A DNA stretch of 64,000 nucleotides from Caulobacter segnis ATCC 21756 (lineage in GTDB: Bacteria; Pseudomonadota; Alphaproteobacteria; Caulobacterales; Caulobacteraceae). A program made the position numbers and the translations under genes. Of this stretch, positions 61,038 to 64,000 are shown piece by piece. Location of the stretch: assembly GCF_000092285.1 (NCBI RefSeq), contig NC_014100.1, positions 4,216,001 to 4,280,000 on the forward strand. The letters run 5' to 3'. The number at the start of each line of letters is the position of its first letter. Within the stretch, counting starts at the first letter, position 1. The notes beneath the pieces are model-generated. The model saw only the letters and a list, made by a program, of their open reading frames with translations, was not told the origin of the DNA and made no database searches.

Positions 61038-61176
61038 TAAATCTCTTGGAGGCTGGAGCGTGCAGGGCTGATCAGGTCAGTCAAGGACGACGCTCCGCGT
61101 CGCCGCGCGGCGGCCGCCCGGAGGGCGGTCCTTGAGTGACCTGCTCAGCCCTGCGATCGTCTCGCCGTGAGATTTA
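61038..61176. repeat. 139-base imperfect palindrome, possible mobile repeat or structured RNA
   Basis: TAAATCTC at the left end pairs with GAGATTTA at the right. The 27-base arms at 61062-61088 and 61128-61154 pair with about three mismatches (GCAGGGCTGATCAGG and CCTGCTCAGCCCTGC are their ends). A GC-rich inner loop (61089-61127) folds further. The left TTAAATCT can also pair with AGATTTTAAG just upstream, an alternative structure. Confidence 0.6.
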
Positions 61177-61233
61177 GGGAGGGCTCCTTCTCTGGGGGAG
61201 AAGGGCGCTCACGCGCACACAAGCACGCACAAA

Positions 61234-61281
61234 CCCGTGTCATCCCGGAAGCCTCGCAGAGGCTATCCGGGATGACACGGG
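61234..61281. repeat. REP-like palindrome (GTCATCCCGG type)
   Basis: CCCGTGTCATCCCGGA at 61234-61249 and TCCGGGATGACACGGG at 61266-61281 are perfect inverted copies. AGCCTC-GCA-GAGGCT extends the stem to about 22 pairs. Palindromes of this GTCATCCCGG type are widespread in alphaproteobacterial spacers. Confidence 0.8.
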
Positions 61282-61312
61282 CATGAATTTGCGGCGCCCG
61301 CCTGAAGCGCTC

Positions 61313-61379
61313 TAGAAACCCTCACCCTCCCATGCCTTTGGCGTGGGCCCCGCCCTCTCCCGACGGGAGAGGGTTTCTA
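61313..61379. repeat. Palindrome related to the nrdB terminator stem
   Basis: TAGAAACCCTC at 61313-61323 pairs with GAGGGTTTCTA at 61369-61379, and an inner CCCTCTCCC-GAC-GGGAGAGGG hairpin occupies 61353-61373. The inner stem is the same as at the nrdB terminator (58271-58291). Confidence 0.75.
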
Positions 61380-61392
61380 CGCGCGGAGCCCC

Positions 61393-62442
61393 ATGGACCT
61401 CAGCCAGCTGGACGTGATCACGCGAGTCGCGGGGGCCACCCTGCTGCTGGCGCTGGGCGCGCTGCTGGCGCGGGATCCGCGCACGCGGCGGCTGGCGGCC
61501 TATTTCGCCCCGATGGCCCTGTGCCTGGCGGGGTTCCTGGCGGGCAACACGCCCGAGCCCGCCCTGCGTCTCGCCGGGCCGTTGAGCCATGCAAGCGCGC
61601 TGATCGCCGGCTACGCGGCCGTCTTCCTGTGGTGGTTCTGCCTGGCGAGCTTCGACCCGACGTTCCGGCCGCGCGGCGGGGCGCTGGCGGCGGGCCTGGC
61701 CTGGCTGGTCCTGGCCAGCGCCGATCGCGGCCTGCTGGGGCCGGCGCTGGAGAGCAAGGGCCTCTCCTGGGCGCTGATCGCCCTGGGCCTGGGCATGATC
61801 GGTTCTCTCTGCTGGCGCCTGGTCCGCGACCGCGCCGGCGACCTGGTCGACGAGCGACGGCGGGCGCGGATCCTGGTCGTCGTGCTGCTGGCCGGACAGC
61901 TGGGCGCCGACTTCCTGGTCGATCTGGTCATGGGGCTGGACTGGGGACCGCAGGGCTTCACCATCGTCCAGAACGCGGCCCTGCTGGCCTTCGCCGCCTG
62001 GCTGGGGCTGCGCCTGCTGCCCGTCCCCGCGCCAGCGCCCGCCGCCCTGCCCGGCGCCCAACCCGTACACGGCGAAGAGGCCCGCCTGACCGAGCGCCTG
62101 CGGGTGCTGGTCGAGGTCGAGAAGGTCCACCTCGAACCCGACCTGACCTTCGCCGACTTCGTCCGGCGGATGGGCGCGCCCGAGCGGACGGTGCGTCGGC
62201 TGATCAATCACCGCCTGGGCCACGACCACTTCCGCGCCTTCCTGAACGCCTGCCGGGTGGTCGAGGCGCGCCGCCTGCTGGCCGATCCGGCGCGGGCCGG
62301 CGACAAGCTGATCGCCATCGCCCTGGACAGCGGCTTCGCCTCTCTGGCCTCGTTCAACCGCGCCTTTCAGGCCGTGGAGGGCCGCCCGCCCAGCGCCTTC
62401 CGCATCGCGCCGGGAGTTGAGGAACGCCCCGCCGTCTTCTGA
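61393..62442 (+). CDS. AraC-family regulator with an N-terminal membrane domain
   Basis: A 349-residue protein with about seven hydrophobic helices (about 10-215) followed by an AraC-type helix-turn-helix domain (about 245-340). The latter contains FVRRMGAPERTVRRLINHRLG, then KLIAIALDSGFASLASFNRAF, the second helix-turn-helix signature. Such membrane-tethered AraC proteins probably sense a membrane or periplasmic signal. The gene is about 64 bases upstream of a CPBP protease gene in the same direction. Targets are not known. Confidence 0.87.
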   Translation: MDLSQLDVITRVAGATLLLALGALLARDPRTRRLAAYFAPMALCLAGFLAGNTPEPALRLAGPLSHASALIAGYAAVFLWWFCLASFDPTFRPRGGALAAGLAWLVLASADRGLLGPALESKGLSWALIALGLGMIGSLCWRLVRDRAGDLVDERRRARILVVVLLAGQLGADFLVDLVMGLDWGPQGFTIVQNAALLAFAAWLGLRLLPVPAPAPAALPGAQPVHGEEARLTERLRVLVEVEKVHLEPDLTFADFVRRMGAPERTVRRLINHRLGHDHFRAFLNACRVVEARRLLADPARAGDKLIAIALDSGFASLASFNRAFQAVEGRPPSAFRIAPGVEERPAVF

Positions 62443-62476
62443 GAAGCGCGCGCAACCGCCCAGGCCCTAAGGCCAA

Positions 62477-62506
62477 GCCTCGATCTTCCAACTTCGAGGC
62501 GAGTTC
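62477..62506 (+). promoter_or_regulatory. Hairpin covering the ribosome-binding site of the CPBP protease gene
   Basis: GCCTCGA at 62477-62483 is complementary to TCGAGGC at 62494-62500, which overlaps the GAGGCGAG ribosome-binding site before the ATG at 62507. With a ten-base loop this could hold the site closed. The hairpin is short, so its effect is uncertain. Confidence 0.4.
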
Positions 62507-63217
62507 ATGGACGGCATCTTGAGCATCAGCGCGATCGTCGCGCTGCTTCTGGCGGCGGGCGGGGTGATCGCCCTGCTGGGCGGACGCGGAGCCGTCTCGT
62601 TCCGCTGGCTGCTCGTCGCGGCGGGCCTGGTGCTGCTGAACGACGCCCTGCTGACGCGGGTCTATCGCCTGGTCCCCGACCTGATCCCCGGCGACTGGAA
62701 CTGGCAGGGCAAGATCCTGGCCCTGCTCGCCACCCTGGCGATCGCCGCCCTGCCCGCCTTCGGCTGGCGCGCCAGCGGCCTGCCCCTGCGCCAGGCCGAC
62801 CCGAAGGCGCCGCTGGTCGTCGCCGGGCTCTACGCCCTGCTGTTCGTCGGCCTGGCCCTGGCCTTTCCCAACGAGCACGCCACCACCGAGACGATAGCCT
62901 TCCAGCTGACCATGCCGGGCCTGGAGGAGGAGGCCTTCTATCGCGGCCTGTTGCTGCTGGCGCTGGACCGCGCCTTCACCGGCCGCGCGCGGCTCCTGGG
63001 CGTCGACTGGAGCTGGGGCGCGGCGCTGTCCTGCGCCCTGTTCGGCCTGGCCCACGCGTTCGGGATCTCGAAGGGGGAGGTCTCGTTCGAGCCGCTGGCC
63101 TTCGTCCTGACCGCCGGCCCGTCGCTGATCGGCGTCTGGGTCCGCCTGCGCACGGGAAGCATTTTATTGCCGATCCTGATGCACAACTTCGGCAATGCGG
63201 CATCATTGTTCCTCTAA
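62507..63217 (+). CDS. CPBP-family intramembrane metalloprotease
   Basis: A 236-residue membrane protein with about six to seven helices. The CPBP (Abi) motifs are present: LEEEAFYRG (Glu141, Glu142, Arg146), FGLAHAFG (His183) and LMHNFGN (His226, Asn230). These set the metal-dependent active site inside the membrane. Bacterial relatives are linked to bacteriocin self-immunity or prenyl-protein cutting; the substrate here is unknown. It follows the membrane AraC regulator, which may control it. Confidence 0.88.
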   Translation: MDGILSISAIVALLLAAGGVIALLGGRGAVSFRWLLVAAGLVLLNDALLTRVYRLVPDLIPGDWNWQGKILALLATLAIAALPAFGWRASGLPLRQADPKAPLVVAGLYALLFVGLALAFPNEHATTETIAFQLTMPGLEEEAFYRGLLLLALDRAFTGRARLLGVDWSWGAALSCALFGLAHAFGISKGEVSFEPLAFVLTAGPSLIGVWVRLRTGSILLPILMHNFGNAASLFL

Positions 63218-63223
63218 TCGCCC

Positions 63224-63250
63224 TTTACGCGGCCACGCTTCCTCGCTATT
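63224..63250 (+). promoter_or_regulatory. Housekeeping-type promoter before the asd leader
   Basis: TTTACGC at 63224-63230 and GCTATT at 63245-63250 sit 14 bases apart, close to the Caulobacter vegetative consensus TTGACGS-N10-14-GCTANAWC. A start about seven bases downstream would fall within a few bases of the leader ATG at 63261, making the leader leaderless or nearly so. Confidence 0.55.
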
Positions 63251-63260
63251 GACCCCGCCG

Positions 63261-63341
63261 ATGCAAGTCCGCGCGACCAAAATTACCACCCCGAAAACGA
63301 CCCGCCTCGGCGGGGCGTGGTCGGGCGTGCGCGCGTACTAG
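63261..63341 (+). CDS. Threonine-rich leader peptide of asd (putative)
   Basis: A 26-codon open frame with the sequence RATKITTPKTTRLGG in its first half. Five of residues 6-14 are Thr, an unlikely density, with one Ile and two Lys. It lies between the CPBP protease gene and asd and needs almost no untranslated leader if the promoter above is right. It has the layout of a threonine attenuation peptide, which would fit asd because aspartate semialdehyde feeds threonine synthesis. Confidence 0.6.
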   Translation: MQVRATKITTPKTTRLGGAWSGVRAY

Positions 63342-63378
63342 CGAGCATCCCGCAACCAGCCCCGCCGATGCGCGGGGC
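63301..63378 (+). promoter_or_regulatory. Putative transcription attenuator upstream of asd
   Basis: Three pairings compete. CCCGC (63301-63305) with GCGGG (63310-63314) is a pause-type hairpin right after the last Thr codons. GGCGGGGC (63309-63316) with GCCCCGCC (63359-63366) is the antiterminator. GCCCCGC (63359-63365) with GCGGGGC (63372-63378) is the terminator, followed by GGTTCTC, a weak T-tail. Ribosomes stalled at the Thr codons would cover the first arm and free the antiterminator. Confidence 0.55.
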
Positions 63379-63403
63379 GGTTCTCATCACCAGAGACCTC
63401 TAG

Positions 63404-64000
<597 letters not shown>

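Larger units (their letters stand above)
60972..61392. repeat. Hairpin-rich 420-base spacer after the DUF4145 gene
   Basis: No gene is seen. In order: AGATTTTAAG (61001-61011 region) and CTTAAATCT frame a first hairpin. A large imperfect palindrome spans 61038-61176. A CCTTCTC-TGGG-GGAGAAGG hairpin lies near 61186-61204. A perfect 16-base inverted repeat spans 61234-61281. A last palindrome (61313-61379) touches the AraC-type gene. Confidence 0.7.

Overview
The window is a very GC-rich alphaproteobacterial chromosome segment, almost certainly from a Caulobacter species. The LOV kinase/regulator pair lovK-lovR, the split phoR-pstCAB-phoU-phoB cluster without pstS, consensus GGAAC-N16-CGTT stress promoters and the densely packed, often overlapping genes all fit that genus. 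No tRNA, rRNA, CRISPR array, prophage or insertion sequence was seen. The only structural RNA gene recognised is the small SRP RNA.

Layout. 1-5397: end of the Obg GTPase gene, proB, ubiD, a membrane protein and an exported M14 peptidase. 5479-8417: a MAPEG protein, tldE/pmbA, a cysQ-like phosphatase and a DUF4170 protein. 8544-15132: a lipid A/LPS block with an MsbA-like exporter, a DUF374 acyltransferase, a CDF metal exporter, waaA and lpxK, and a divergent Cys-dependent phosphatase. 15262-19124 (minus): an exported amidohydrolase, a doubly frameshifted phosphotransferase gene and purD. 19238-22559: a DUF2306-like membrane protein, a membrane-anchored LytTR regulator and a hybrid histidine kinase. 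22622-29256 (minus): the phosphate regulon core with a triple Pho box before pstC. 29420-35646: a frameshifted autotransporter, an OprO/OprP-type porin and an orphan sulfate-type binding protein. 35790-40205: a stress-sigma-type promoter, lovK-lovR, a SemiSWEET gene, argB, a HAD nucleotidase and dapD. 40346-49528: a lipoprotein with its own stress-sigma promoter, fmt-truA, an oxidoreductase, glutaminase, dapE, a cupin, a GST, def, rmuC, a 50-residue ORF, recR and ybaB. 49684-54346: dnaX, SRP RNA, nudC and amn. 54667-59341: a dicarboxylate symporter, a secreted protein, frameshifted panE, an envelope protein and nrdB. 59476-64000: a GST, an AT-rich DUF4145 gene, a hairpin-rich 420-base spacer, an AraC regulator, a CPBP protease and the start of asd.

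Regulation. The most informative signals lie between genes. asd is preceded by a likely leaderless 26-residue ORF with five Thr codons and mutually exclusive hairpins, which looks like a threonine attenuator. Two exact GGAAC-N16-CGTT promoters link lovK-lovR and a small lipoprotein gene to the general stress sigma factor. Three 11-base-spaced CTGTC repeats mark the pst promoter. A NrdR-like box lies upstream of nrdB. A GC-rich palindromic repeat of about 120 bases occurs seven times, four of them between convergent genes.

Three genes are broken by small indels (four events). Two of these are two-base gains in GC-dinucleotide runs, so either real decay or assembly error is possible.
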